From: Auriscalpium vulgare
Lineage: Eukaryota > Basidiomycota > Agaricomycetes > Russulales > Auriscalpiaceae
Length of the DNA stretch: 64,000 nt
Reading direction: 5' to 3'
NCBI GenBank assembly: GCA_019915015.1
Contig: JAHBBC010000037.1
Location: 186,001-250,000, forward strand
Shown: positions 1 to 10,367 of the stretch, one piece after another
Layout of the letters: each line of letters starts with the position of its first letter
Numbering within the stretch: the stretch's first letter is position 1
Program-made: the position numbers and the translations under genes
Notes under the pieces: model-generated
Database searches by the model: none
The model's input: the letters and a program-made list of their open reading frames with translations, nothing else
What the model was told of the DNA's origin: nothing

Positions 1-337
1 TTCGTTCGGCGATGGCTGTCGAGCCGCAGGCATCAAGACGAGGTCGTATACCATGGATTTCGTCCGGGAGCTAGTCAAAGATCGTCCGGGAGTGGACGGT
101 CAAGGATGGAGCATAGGTGATGGTATCGGTCTGAACGGTGTCTGGCCTCATGGTCAGTGAGGACGCCAAATACTTACGACACAGCCGCATGAGGCGATCC
201 TCAGGTTCATCATATCCTGTGCGCAGGCGCAGCCCGCTGCGTGGGATACTGACGGGAGACCCTAACCACAGGCTGTGGTTTACTGGCGCCGACTCGCCCG
301 AGGTCAACTTGAACCGTCTCTCAACACTCACCATAGG
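1..337. other. No gene recognised; left edge and upstream region
   Basis: I see no convincing coding sequence here. The short open frames on both strands lack family resemblance. The stretch directly precedes the first gene and probably holds its promoter and 5' UTR. Confidence 0.4.
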
Positions 338-1058
338 ATGGACGAGAACAGTCCGCCGCCCCTTGTACCGGCATCACATGCGCTCAGCATGCGGCAAGAA
401 CGGAAGCTGGTAGACAACCTTGATGAGCGGTTCCTTGATGTCACTCGGAACTATAAGAAACGGTTCGTCAGGGCCTTGCATGGTGCAAATACCCACCTTT
501 AAACAAATCCACAGCTTTGAGCCCTCTTCGAGCTTGCCCACTTTGTCGGCGTACTTGCACGCCCAGCAGACGCTCCTATCGCTTATCCTCCAGATACCCC
601 CTATCGATCCTTCGACGTCGTTGCGGACCGCGCTTTTGCTACGGTTGACCAATGACGCCATGAATTCGATACCAGGGTACCCAGCCGAGCCAGGTAGCCT
701 CCCCGAGCTACTCGCGTGGCTCGATCTCCTGGACCGCGGTTGGGTCGCCGTGCTGCGGCGCCAGGTATGGGACACCGCGCGCCACGATGGCGTTGAATCT
801 GTCCTTCCCGAAGGCGCCCACGCGTCAGCCGTCAATCAGACGGAACGCACGCGCTTGCGAAGTTTGCTCGTGACTGGAACAGGACGGATGGAGGAGTGGT
901 TAGAGGAGCTGGATGGCGAGGGCGAGACGTTCGGCGAGGCGCTGGAGCGACTGGGCCTGCAGAACGGGTTCGACGAGCTTTTCTACAGGACGCTCACCGA
1001 AATTGGAGGGCTGGGAGAGGTGGCGAGCGATCCGAGCGGGATGATCGGAACGTGTTAA
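338..1058 (+). CDS. Uncharacterised conserved basidiomycete protein, 2 exons, 222 aa
   Basis: The model is join(338..462, 515..1058). The ATG at 338 opens a 41-codon exon ending in a basic stretch (NYKKR). A 52-nt GT–AG intron (463..514) follows, and the second exon stays in frame to a stop at 1058. The join preserves phase (125 + 544 nt = 223 codons). The protein is leucine-rich and probably helical, with no signal peptide or membrane segment and an acidic C-terminal third. It resembles hypothetical proteins I associate with Agaricomycetes, but I cannot assign a function. A decayed paralogue of exon 2 lies at about 7480–7870. The gene is convergent with the mS33 gene, whose stop is only 70 bp away. 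The existence of a gene is well supported; the exact start could move. Confidence 0.7.
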
Positions 1059-1128
1059 ACGGGGGGAAGAAACAGATGTAGTATTAACGGGTGTATGAGG
1101 TGATGATGTACGAGACACAATGCCAGCC

Positions 1129-1500
1129 CTATCGCTTTCTTTGTGTGCGGCGACTGTCCCCTACGAACGAAGTTAGCACATACTTAGGCAGCAGACAGAA
1201 CACACACTCACCCTTGGCTGTCGACTTCTTCGGCGTCCCTTTGCCTCTCTTCTTCCGATCCTCAATATCCTGAAGCCTCTGCTGCTCGTCCTGATCTATC
1301 AACTTCCACTCCGGGTTTGCGCGATTGAGCGCGGCAAAGGAAGCCTCCAGGGGGTAGTATTTGAGCATGGAGGGCCCCTGCAGACGCCGTCTGAGGTACT
1401 TCGCACCGGTGCGCTGCGACGTGGGGTTGTAGGACGTCCCGAAGACGGAGCAGCGGAGGCGCGTGAGGGCTGCGAGACGAGAGGGTGCAACGCTCGCCAT
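1129..1500 (-). CDS. RSM27: Mitochondrial ribosomal small-subunit protein mS33 (Rsm27/MRPS33 family)
   Basis: The model is complement(join(1129..1160, 1212..1500)), giving 106 aa. Exon 1 starts at the ATG at 1500. A 51-nt intron (1161..1211) with clean GT and AG ends is removed in phase 1, and exon 2 adds a short basic tail ending at 1129. Family hallmarks are the small size, the N-terminal block leading into FGTSYNPT, the GAKYLRRRL-type segment, and a Lys/Arg-rich C-terminus. The product belongs to the mitoribosomal 37S/28S small subunit, so it should act in the mitochondrial matrix. The gene is divergent from the SUV3 gene, with 323 bp between the start codons. The family call rests on remembered conservation, not a search. 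Confidence 0.85.
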   Translation of the reverse strand: MASVAPSRLAALTRLRCSVFGTSYNPTSQRTGAKYLRRRLQGPSMLKYYPLEASFAALNRANPEWKLIDQDEQQRLQDIEDRKKRGKGTPKKSTAKGECVFCLLPKYVLTSFVGDSRRTQRKR

Positions 1501-1823
1501 TTTCCCTCTCCGAGTTGTGCGAGGTAGATGGAGGGAGGAGGTGGCTTTTACTGTGAGTGGCGTTCGGCTTCAAGCTCTGAGTCACTCTGAGTAGCTCTGA
1601 GTCTCAAGGCGAAAGCCCAAACATAAACAAACACGCAGATATTCGACATTTTGGATGCTTTTCGGTGAATATACGATCCGTTGAGCTCAGCTTTCGCCTG
1701 CAAGACGTCGCGGACTCCCGCAACAGGACCCAGCTCTCAAATATTTGCCGGAGTATCGAGCTAGGCAGAGGCATTCCTCCGGTCTGTCCACAGTCCGTCC
1801 ACATATGCGCTGGCTCAACTCAC
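1501..1823. promoter_or_regulatory. Shared divergent promoter region of mS33 and SUV3
   Basis: This 323-bp interval separates the mS33 start codon (minus strand) from the SUV3 start codon (plus strand). It must hold both 5' UTRs and any shared promoter. Between about 1570 and 1605 there is a small direct repeat of a gagt-ctctga-like unit. I see no canonical TATA box that I would defend. Co-regulation is inferred from the arrangement only. Confidence 0.5.
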
Positions 1824-4133
1824 ATGCTCCGCAGAGCTCGTCTGGAGCTGCGACCCATGCAAAGGACCCTGTCTTTTGCGGTCTTTCGATGTCGGCGCCT
1901 CGTCTTTCCCCTCACTTCTGCACCATGGGCAGCTAGTCGACACTATGCGATGGCCGCGCCGCAGCGCGCCCCACGACTCCCCCATGGCCCTCCAGCAGCG
2001 CAAAAGCGTATGACCTCCAGCGATGTTCTTGATAGGCTACAAGATCACGTTCGTCCCTGGTCACAGAGGATGTCGACCCGGGATCGTCTCGTCGCGTTCG
2101 GCATTCCGAAGGATGCGCTGCCCGTTCTCCTCCGCACCTACGCGAAGGCCTTGGCAGACGGTACCGCGTTCCGCCCTGAAGAGCAGGACGCGGAGGTGCT
2201 CGCACGCCTCGCCCACGACGTCTTCGACACCAACCCTCAGCTCGCAATCGACCGCGCTCTCACAACCACGCTCTACAACTGGGCCTGCGACCCGCGCCAC
2301 AGCTCCGTTGTCCTTCAATGCGTTTCCAAGCCGACATTGCAGGCCATGATGCGTCTGCGCGACGCCCTCGATTTCACCCGCATCATCGACAGGTATCCAC
2401 TCGCGCGCGCCATGCAGCGCAAGATCATCATGCACGTCGGGCCGACGAACAGCGGCAAGACCCACAACGCCTTGCGCACGCTGGCCGCAGCGAAAGTCGG
2501 CGCGTACGCGGGCCCGCTGCGCCTCCTCGCGCACGAGATCTTCGAGCGCCTCAACTCGGGCCAGATCGTCCCGCTCGGAGTCGATCCCGACGCTACTGCA
2601 GAGCCGGACGAAGGGAGCAACATCGACGCGCTCGACCCATCCGACGCGAAGGCAATCAGCAAGCATGGGAATGCGCGCTTCGCGCGACCGTGCAATTTGA
2701 TTACGGGCGAGGAGCGCAGGACGATGGCAAACGCGACACTTTACAGCTGCACGGTGGAGATGCTCCAGCTGGATCGCCGCTACGATGTCGTGGTGGTCGA
2801 CGAGATTCAGTTGATCGCGGACTCGGACCGCGGCTTCGCATGGACCTCCGCAGTTATTGGGGCCGCTGCATCTGAGCTCCACCTCTGCGGCGAGGAGACG
2901 GCTGTGCCACTCGTCGAGAGTCTGGCCGCAATGACGGGCGACGAGGTCATCGTCAATCGATATCAGCGGCTGTCGGAGCTGAAGGTGGCGGATGAAAGCT
3001 TAAATAACGATTTCAAACGCGTACAGAAGGGCGATTGCATCGTGGCGTTCTCCAGGAGCCGTATCTTTCAGTTGCGGGACGAGGTGCAGAAGGCGACGGG
3101 TCTGCGTTGCGCAGTGGCCTACGGCCGGCTACCTCCAGAAATCCGCAGCGAGCAGGCAGCTCTATTCAACGACCGTGACAGCGGATACGACGTGATGGTT
3201 GGCAGCGACGCTATTGGGATGGGCCTAAATCTGTTCGTTCGCACGCCTGCAAAGATGATCCTCCAAACTCACCCCTTGTCTAGGAAAATCAAGCGCGTCA
3301 TATTTGAAAGCATGGAGAAGTTCAACGGCGGGTCGTCCGCACCACTTTCCTACTCGCAGGTCAAGCAAATCGCGGGACGCGCCGGTCGCTACGGCATGCA
3401 TGCCGATGCGAAGGAAGGAGGTATCGTCACAACTCTGTCACCCGCCGACCTGCCCCTTCTTCGAGAGGCCATGGCTGCCCCCATCGTGCCGCTCCGCCAC
3501 GCACGTATCGGCTTCTTCGGCAACGTTGCGTTCAACGTCATCGAAGCTCTGCCCAAAGGCACTTCGCTGCATGTCATCAGGGACGCGCTCATCTATGGTT
3601 CCACTCTGCCCCCGACCCTCGCCATCATGGACCCAAGCCTCTCGGAAACTACCACGAGTATGTTCGTCGACTCCATCGTGCATCCGATGTCCTTCTACGA
3701 GCGTGTGATATTCATGATCGCGCCTTTCCCAATCCGCGACGAGCTCTGCAAGTCGACGGTGGGCAAGATGTTCGAGTTGTACCGCGATCGCGGGAAGGTC
3801 GACATCGCCGAATTGCTGCGGGAATGCGGGCTACTGAACAGCCTCAACCACGTCCTGCAGGCGCGCCAGAATCGCCAGTCCTTGGCGAAGGCGAAAAAAC
3901 ATCTTGAGGAGCTAGAGACGCTGCATAAGTGCCTGGTGACGTATATCTGGCTGTACATGCACTTCCCAGTGGGGTTCTATGCCCATGAACAGGCGAGAGC
4001 GCTGACGCGGTCGACGGAAGAAGCCATGGACTATGCATTGCAACAAGGAAGACAGCAAGAGCGTGGACCGCAGAGGCCGAGGTTGGAAGTACTAAAAAGT
4101 AAAGATGGGATGATGGCCCGTCAGCATCTATGA
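1824..4133 (+). CDS. SUV3: ATP-dependent RNA helicase SUV3, mitochondrial
   Basis: The model is join(1824..3232, 3284..4133), giving 752 aa. SUV3 is the DExH helicase of the mitochondrial RNA degradosome and unwinds RNA for decay in the matrix. Walker A (GPTNSGKT) is at residues 206–213, Walker B is DEIQ at 326–329, a TGEERR segment precedes it, and motif VI (QIAGRAGR) begins near residue 498. The N-terminus is rich in Arg and hydrophobic residues with few acids, as expected of a mitochondrial presequence. The intron at 3233..3283 is 51 nt, has no in-frame stop, and interrupts the conserved GLNLKIKRV block. Removing it restores that block; retention would insert 17 residues. Upstream in-frame sequence exists, but 1824 is the first ATG that gives a plausible presequence. 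Confidence 0.93.
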   Translation: MLRRARLELRPMQRTLSFAVFRCRRLVFPLTSAPWAASRHYAMAAPQRAPRLPHGPPAAQKRMTSSDVLDRLQDHVRPWSQRMSTRDRLVAFGIPKDALPVLLRTYAKALADGTAFRPEEQDAEVLARLAHDVFDTNPQLAIDRALTTTLYNWACDPRHSSVVLQCVSKPTLQAMMRLRDALDFTRIIDRYPLARAMQRKIIMHVGPTNSGKTHNALRTLAAAKVGAYAGPLRLLAHEIFERLNSGQIVPLGVDPDATAEPDEGSNIDALDPSDAKAISKHGNARFARPCNLITGEERRTMANATLYSCTVEMLQLDRRYDVVVVDEIQLIADSDRGFAWTSAVIGAAASELHLCGEETAVPLVESLAAMTGDEVIVNRYQRLSELKVADESLNNDFKRVQKGDCIVAFSRSRIFQLRDEVQKATGLRCAVAYGRLPPEIRSEQAALFNDRDSGYDVMVGSDAIGMGLNLFVRTPAKMILQTHPLSRKIKRVIFESMEKFNGGSSAPLSYSQVKQIAGRAGRYGMHADAKEGGIVTTLSPADLPLLREAMAAPIVPLRHARIGFFGNVAFNVIEALPKGTSLHVIRDALIYGSTLPPTLAIMDPSLSETTTSMFVDSIVHPMSFYERVIFMIAPFPIRDELCKSTVGKMFELYRDRGKVDIAELLRECGLLNSLNHVLQARQNRQSLAKAKKHLEELETLHKCLVTYIWLYMHFPVGFYAHEQARALTRSTEEAMDYALQQGRQQERGPQRPRLEVLKSKDGMMARQHL

Positions 4134-4396
4134 GCGCACTTCGTGAGTTATATTCGCACTACGTGCCCTTTTCTGTGCTCATCTAAGTGTCTTCATTGGC
4201 AGGTTCTACTCATCATCGTCATCATCTATTGTAGACGATCTCGTCGACCCTATAATACTACCCCCACAACCCCAATCGACATCTTAGGGTTTTAATTCAT
4301 ACCTGTTCTGGTTCAGCCGTCCAGCTCAGATGTCAGCGCACATGATATAGAGCTTACGCGCTAATATTTGAAGACTTCGCTGAAGCGCGTCCATGC

Positions 4397-5320
4397 CTAT
4401 TCCGCAGCAAGCTCGTACTGCTTCTGGTAGAAGTCCGCCGCGCACTGGAGACAGGGCACATCGCAAAATTTCTGGAAGAGACGGTCGCAACGGAGATCTT
4501 GAATAACGTCGACGGCGTCACTGTCTTTCCCCCAATCCTGAAGGCGAGAGTTTTGAGCTATGTAGCGGCGGGACATTGCGAGCTTGCGGAGCACAAAGGA
4601 TTGCGCTTGCGCGTGTTGGGTAGGACGACTGTCTTCTGTGTATTAAGGTCAGCCACGGAGACTAGACTTGAGGATCTTCTTCCTCTTTCAGCCCGCGGAG
4701 CGCTGCAGGATCCAACTGGCAGCATTCGTACATGGCATTGGCGACGTCCGAGACGTGCTCGATCGCTTTCGCCTGCTTGTCACAATAGCGATGGGCGTGA
4801 GTGCGGGCAAGATGGGCTACGCGGATGCACTGGAAGGCTTCTCGTTGGATGCCGCCTATACTTGGCGGCGCCGTTTGCGCATTGATAAATTCGCGGTGGG
4901 AGGCAGGGTATGTGACCTCAAGTCGTGAGGCCGCTTCATTCGTCAGGTCCAGCGCGCTGTATAACATTCCAAGCACCAGCAGGCTGGCAGCGTATTCGAA
5001 GGATGCGGACTCCCGCCTGGCATGGCTGGTCACGGCATGAGCACAGTAACATATCAACGCTATCGAATTCACCCACCAGGAGTACATGCCTTGAATCATA
5101 TGCTCGACGTCCGTCGCAGAATCAGTGAGATGTACCGCAGGACACCCTTCAATTATCTCCCTTGTTCGGGCACAATGTAGGGGAGAGACGCCATATCCTC
5201 GAAAACTTCGGAGCGCTCCAGTGCACACGGAACAAAACGTTCTGAGCGTGGATGACAATCGACCCGTTTTCATACCACAACAGCCTAGTATGTCGAACAG
5301 CACCGAGCTGGGGTTCATAT
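4397..5320 (-). pseudogene. Decayed BTB/POZ-domain gene
   Basis: Read on the minus strand, this stretch matches the BTB proteins of the 32.9–36.9 kb array in order. First comes a BTB strand (YENGSIVIHAQ, LFRVH), then GCPAVHLTDSATDVEH, then the helical middle with AMYECCQLDP, and last a Cys-containing C-terminal segment near 4397–4594. The blocks fall in different frames. A frame change lies just after the LFRVH motif, another before GCPAV, and a stop after EEDPQV (about 4660) precedes the C-terminal block. No intron of normal length explains these breaks. I read it as an inactivated paralogue. Sequencing error is possible for one break but unlikely for all. Confidence 0.7.
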
Positions 5321-5994
5321 TCAAAGGCTTGATTGCATAAGTGTACCGTCCAGAGTCGTCGGTATTCCTTCCAGTCACAGATGGCCCTCCGGGTGAGAAT
5401 AAAGGCGGAAATATTGAGCCCGACACTGTATGCCCAACGAGCAGTCTAATAAGCATGGTCACCAAGTAAGTAAATGTGACCCACTAGGCTAGAATTAAGC
5501 CAGCGAACCAGATAGTCATTGAAACGATGCCATGCTGGAGCCTGGAGGCCGTCATTCGGTATGAACCGCAATTCGGACTGGTGGGTGACTGTGGCCCAGG
5601 TGGAAGTTGATATCTATCTTGCCTTCTGATGAGTATGCGGAACGCAGTTCAACCGTAGAGCCTGAGAGACTATGAACTCAAGGCGATTCAAACTTTCAAC
5701 GGAAGGCCGGCCCGACGTTGTGCGGCTGCGGCTGAGTCGGTGTTTCCATCCAGTCCGTACCAGCGCCGCTCTTTTCTTTCTTCTGCTTGAACAGATTATC
5801 CAAACGCCCTTCTCTTCTCTTCGACGCGTGTGGGTCACTTGCACTTGGATCATGGATCCGGATGGTCAGCTGCCAGCGTGTGACGCTCTGGAAGCTTCAA
5901 GCTTCAACTTCAGATCCGTAGAAAGGCCTCAGGCTAGCTGTCTGAGGTCTCTCACAGTCCGACTACCACCGCCTCTTTTCTGACCGACGAGTCC
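5321..5994. other. No gene recognised
   Basis: A short plus-strand open frame (5672–5983) shows no family resemblance, and its composition differs from neighbouring exons. The stretch may be the upstream region of the decayed gene that starts near 5995. Confidence 0.3.
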
Positions 5995-7297
5995 ATGTCT
6001 TCCAACGTCAACGTCGGCGATGCAGCGTCAAGCGAGGCATTGCTCGAGGAGGGCTACTTCGTCGCCGTTGTGCGTCCAATTTCCTCAGCAATCTATCTCA
6101 AAGAGGCTGGATCGCTGAATCGCAGGCTCCCGCAGGCTATCGATGGCATCAAAAGACTGTCTTTCCTGTCTGTCGGCTCCTTGGTGATTTGTATGGAGGC
6201 TCACCCCGAACGTATAACGGTCGACATTCAATGTTGATGCGTTCTGCTTCAATTTGGACGCGTCACTTATACCTTGTAATCCCACCCCTCTCGCCGTCGC
6301 CGCCGGGCCCAACACCGCAGTTTCTCGGGCTGAATTGTCCCTCGCGGGGCTCGCGATGATACTAGTGGACCCTCCCGAAAAGCTCGTCGCCCCTATTGTG
6401 GCAAAGTGGCCCAGCGTCTTCGCATGGATGTCGTACTTTCACAGCATTAATGTGAGTGAGCGATCCCCTGCCGAAATCGAGGGTGGCATATTGAAGTTTC
6501 TCGGGTCCACCTGTAACCATCTCTTGAAAACTTTTCTCTGCACACCCGGCCTTGTCGCTATGGCCACCACCATCTGGCTCAAGGATCCTTCGAAGGAATC
6601 TCGTGTCCGACTCAACGCAGCCTCTGGATTCAACCTCTTCCTGATTAACGCCACGGACGCCGCCGGCGTTGCGATGGACAAAGCTGTGCACGATGAAATA
6701 CTCAGATGCGTGGATGGCGACGCAAACAAAATTGCGGAACATGCACTTGTCCTTGTCCGCGAGGCGTCGAAGATACCGACGGGTTCAGGGCGGCTTCTAA
6801 CCCAGGATATAACCATACTCTCCAACTTGTGCCTGGGGCCGACGCACGACAGCCGCATGGCAGTCATCAATAAGCGCGGCATCCCGCTCATCACTGCACT
6901 TTTTGTTTGCCTCTCGTCTCCAAAAAACTCTAAATCCCAGAGCCCTCTGATCCGCCTCGCCATATCCGCATGCGCCGAGCTCATTGACGACATCATCACA
7001 ACCTAAGGTGGTATCCCATGGGTGAAGCAGGCCATCTTGTCCGGCTTGCTCACTGGCATCGTCAATACGGGCGCAAAACTGTCGACCGAAATCGCTGCGT
7101 CCGAGTCACTTGGGGGGTACGACAATTCCGTCGCCGCCTGCCTCCGCGGTCGTAGCAAAGAATCGCTAGCAATAACATTGCTGGAGTCCTTCCCCCTCTG
7201 GGGCGGAGAGGAGAGCGACCCCTTCGCAGGACGCGACCTCCGTCAAGACCGAGCTTGCAGATGTTTGATACTGACTCAGACTCCGTTTCTAAGGTAG
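5995..7297 (+). pseudogene. Truncated ARM/MYND-associated Agaricomycete protein, premature stop
   Basis: The open frame 6254–7006 encodes a helical protein with ELSLAGLAMIL, VAPIVAKWPSVFAW and repeated helical segments. It resembles the large basidiomycete proteins that place an ARM-like helical region before a MYND zinc finger. A TAA at 7004–7006 interrupts it. The same frame then continues with GGIPWVKQAILSGLL, which matches the expected next helix, so the stop looks like a nonsense mutation. No MYND finger follows. The 5995–6237 frame may be an upstream exon, but the join to 6254 is not resolved. The family assignment is from memory and moderately sure. Confidence 0.5.
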
Positions 7298-7479
7298 TCG
7301 AGTGCATCGTATTCGCACCGCGAGCTTTCCTTTGATTATGCATTCCTTTCGCTTACATACCCGACAGTACTGTGCCTGTCATATGCGTCCCTTTCTTCCC
7401 ATTTGACTTACCAAAGCATACGGTATTTTCCTGCTCGCATAACCCTCTACAAGTACTGTACTAGACATGCGCCAGAATC

Positions 7480-7870
7480 TCTTTGCTGATTAATTCCTCA
7501 ATGTCATTGGGAGCGACGCTAGCTTCAGCCTGGAGCTCGTCCACATACCTGCACGCTCCTGTTGCTTTCCTGCAATCTGTCGATCCGTCGCCGTCAATAC
7601 GGTGCGTTTTACGAACGACGTCGTGATTTCGATACCGGGACACCCATCAGAGCCAGGAAGCCTTCCAGAGTATTACCGATACAATGGCTGGACTCACTGC
7701 GGCGTGCTGTGGCACAATGAATGGGACACCGTGCGCCGCGATGGCTCCCCAAAGACTCCCCTTCAGCCAGACTAAATGCACGCGCTTGCGCTACATGCCC
7801 CGGAGTCCGGGCTGATGGTTGAGGACTAGGAGAAGCGAGAGTTCGACAAAGCGCTGGACACGGCAGCGTA
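7480..7870 (+). pseudogene. Degraded paralogue of the 338–1058 gene
   Basis: Nucleotide segments here align by eye to 520–930. Shared blocks include the stretch encoding the N-D-x-x-x-SIPGxP motif (about 7612–7650 versus 650–690) and the block encoding xWDTxRxDG (about 7718–7745 versus 765–793). Order and orientation are conserved, but frames shift several times and a TAG falls in the middle. It is a dead partial copy about 6.5 kb from its source, on the same strand. Confidence 0.65.
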
Positions 7871-8204
7871 CTCGTTGGTGAGACAAGGTAATTGCATGAT
7901 GACGTGCGCGAAGCGCCATGCAGTAGTATACATTGACTGACGCTCTGACGACAGATGAAGGTATGCCCTGGGTTCATGGCCCGCGCCTGCTGAGCGCCCG
8001 ACGAGTGGACTTGCACAGCAAATCTGGCTGCCTATGTCCGGTATATGGTCAGCGGCTAGTCGGCTCAATCGTGAAGACAAAGTTGAACATACATTTGTCG
8101 CCTTTAGATGTTGGTGTATGAGACCAGCGGATGCAGGACAGCCTCCGTAGACTGCATTGCTCTCGCCTATACTGCGACCGTCTCCACGACTCCTTCCCCT
8201 CCGA
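7871..8204. other. No gene recognised
   Basis: This stretch lies between the relic at 7480–7870 and the 3' end of the kinase-like gene. I see nothing that supports a gene. It probably includes the 3' UTR of the kinase-like gene. Confidence 0.3.
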
Positions 8205-9993
8205 TCATCGCAGCATAGGACTTCCAGGAGGAAGTTGATAGAAGTTCATCCTGTCCTTCTGAGACGACTGTGATGTGACGGACTTGACGCCGGAGTAATT
8301 CGAGTAATTCGTGAGGTGCGTCCTCGACGAGAGGGGGCTGGTGTCGCGCCAGGACTTTCCCGGCCCGCGCCAGTTGGAAGTCTGCCGACCGCCCGCCCGC
8401 GAGGGCGGCAATTCGACATCCGATGATGCCATGACATCAGCGACCACTGCTCTTGCTCCTCCATAGCTAGCGTTCTTCGGAGGCACGGCCGCCGGAGATG
8501 ATAATGAGAAGGCAGCCTTCGAAGTACGCCCAATTTCGCGAGCTGATGTTTGCGCAAGGGCAGAGGATGATTGTTTCGGCTCCTCTCCGATTGCTCCTAG
8601 CATGTCGTCGAAGTCCGGAAGGCGGAAGAGGCGCTTCGCTGCAGGTGGTTTCGAAGACGACCGACGCAGAACAGGGCGTCGAACCTCCGGGGAAGTCTCG
8701 GCTAGACTGAGACCGTGGTTGCGTGCGAGGTAGCCTTGTCCAATCAATGCCGGAAGGCTCTTGGACCAATTGCTGAGCCGCGCAGCCTCCACACGCTGTG
8801 AATCGTCCAAATGATTGGGAAGAAAGCAGAAGACGTGGTCGACCAGGAAGCCCGCCAAGATGGGGGTCATGTGCGGGAGGCGTATGAGATATTCGCGGGG
8901 AGATTGCTTGAAGTCGTCGAATGAGGGACACTGTCCTGGGGCAGTGTCGGTCCAAGGATTGATATGATACAGTCTGCGTAGGGTGAGAATGTCAACGCTG
9001 TACCAATTTATTCGATAAATATGCACATACAAATTGATCAGGATAACGCCCATAGCCCAGATGTCGGCTGCGCGCGGGCTATATGTCGGCGACAGATTGT
9101 TTCTACATTCTGCAAATAGCGCTTGTCAGCGGATTCAAACGAGAGGAAGGCAAGATCTCATACCGTAGCTCATGTATGGCTCGCTTCCGCAATCCATCTC
9201 CGCCGATTTAGCGTCAGTTGTAGCGAGATCGAGGTCGATGAGCTTGACACGAGGGACGCGTTCGCGGGTACCGTCAACCATGGTCCGCCATTCGTCTTTG
9301 ATCAAAAAATTCGACGGCTTGAGATTCCGATGATACACGCCGGCAGCATGGCAGCATGAGACGGCATCGCAGATTTGGGTGAAGATAGATGTGACGAGTG
9401 ACATGCGGTGAAAGGTGAAATGCACCAGGATGGGCATGTCGGGTGCGAAGACAGGGCCCTCGGGTGGTTCCACGTCTGAATAGTCGAGGTGGGTTTCCAG
9501 GTAGGAGAGCAGTGTGCGTCCCGGGAAATATTCGAAGACGAAAAGTATACAGGACGAGGTATGATATGTGCGGAAGAGGGTGACGACATTCCTATGCATA
9601 GGGAGCGACTCGTGTATGAATGCCTGAAGATGATCAGCAGATGCTCTTACAAACGATTGGGCTGCCACGCACCTCTGAGATGTGATAACTCCAAGCAATC
9701 TCGTCCTCCGCCCGGCTGATGACCTTCATGGCGTACTCACGCTGCGTCTTGCTATCTTCATGTATCTCGCGCGCGAGGTATAAAGTGCTCTTCTTCGTCG
9801 CAAGTTGGCGTACAACTTCGAGATTACGCATGCGCCTAGGAAGTCGATGTTCTGAGCGCCCGCGTGTATGTCGCACGGTGAGGACTTCGCCATGAAGCTC
9901 GAGCCCTTCGCCGATGATGTCCCCGGGAGAGAGGGTAGAATGTTTGTATGTGGCTACGCGGTCGATTTGCTCTTCAAGAGGGCGGCTGTCCAT
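8205..9993 (-). CDS. Protein-kinase-fold protein, predicted pseudokinase, 542 aa
   Basis: The model is complement(join(8205..8973, 9031..9109, 9164..9623, 9673..9993)). All junctions are GT–AG with introns of 57, 54 and 49 nt, and the joined frame is 543 codons. The kinase fold is clear: AMK lysine at residue 90, the HRxLKPxNFLI catalytic loop near 205–215, KLIDLDLAT, and the activation segment GSEPYMSYECRNN formed across the 9110–9163 intron. Then come ADIWAMGVIL and NPWTD. The architecture recalls fungal Ran1/Ksp1-like kinases, with a long Ser/Pro-rich C-terminal tail from about residue 330. Three key sites are altered. HRD is HRN (Asn207), DFG is DLD (237–239), and the glycine loop lacks its glycines. 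The catalytic base is therefore missing, so activity is doubtful. Confidence 0.82.
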
Positions 9994-10367
9994 AGCTGGA
10001 AGAAGACGATCGAAGCAAGGGCATCAGTCGCGCAATACGTCCGGTTATATATAGTACGAACACACAGATTACTTGGCGCCTAGTAACCGCACTGCCACAC
10101 CACAGTGTTCATATGGGCGCAGCGAACACCGGGTGCACGTCCATGCGGGTTCCTCGTGGACGAGGCACAGCCTTGTGTGGATCGCATCGTGCGTCGTAAT
10201 GGCAGACGGTGCAGTGAGGGGAAGCGTATCAGAAAAGATGTAGGCGAGCGATGCAGAATGCACATGCGTACAAGCAGGACACGTGACCTGGATGCGAATG
10301 AGCATGCAGTAAAGTTCACGATATGGCGGAAACAAACGCACCGCGTCTGATGGTACGAAAGTATGGC
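9994..10367. other. Intergenic; upstream of the kinase-like gene
   Basis: No gene is supported. The segment separates the kinase-like start codon from the 3' end of the P450-like gene, so it should contain the promoter of the former and the terminator of the latter. Confidence 0.35.

Noticed and set aside
2061..2882. Long minus-strand open frame opposite SUV3
   Set aside because: It is a shadow of the helicase coding strand, which has all its conserved motifs in the plus frame.
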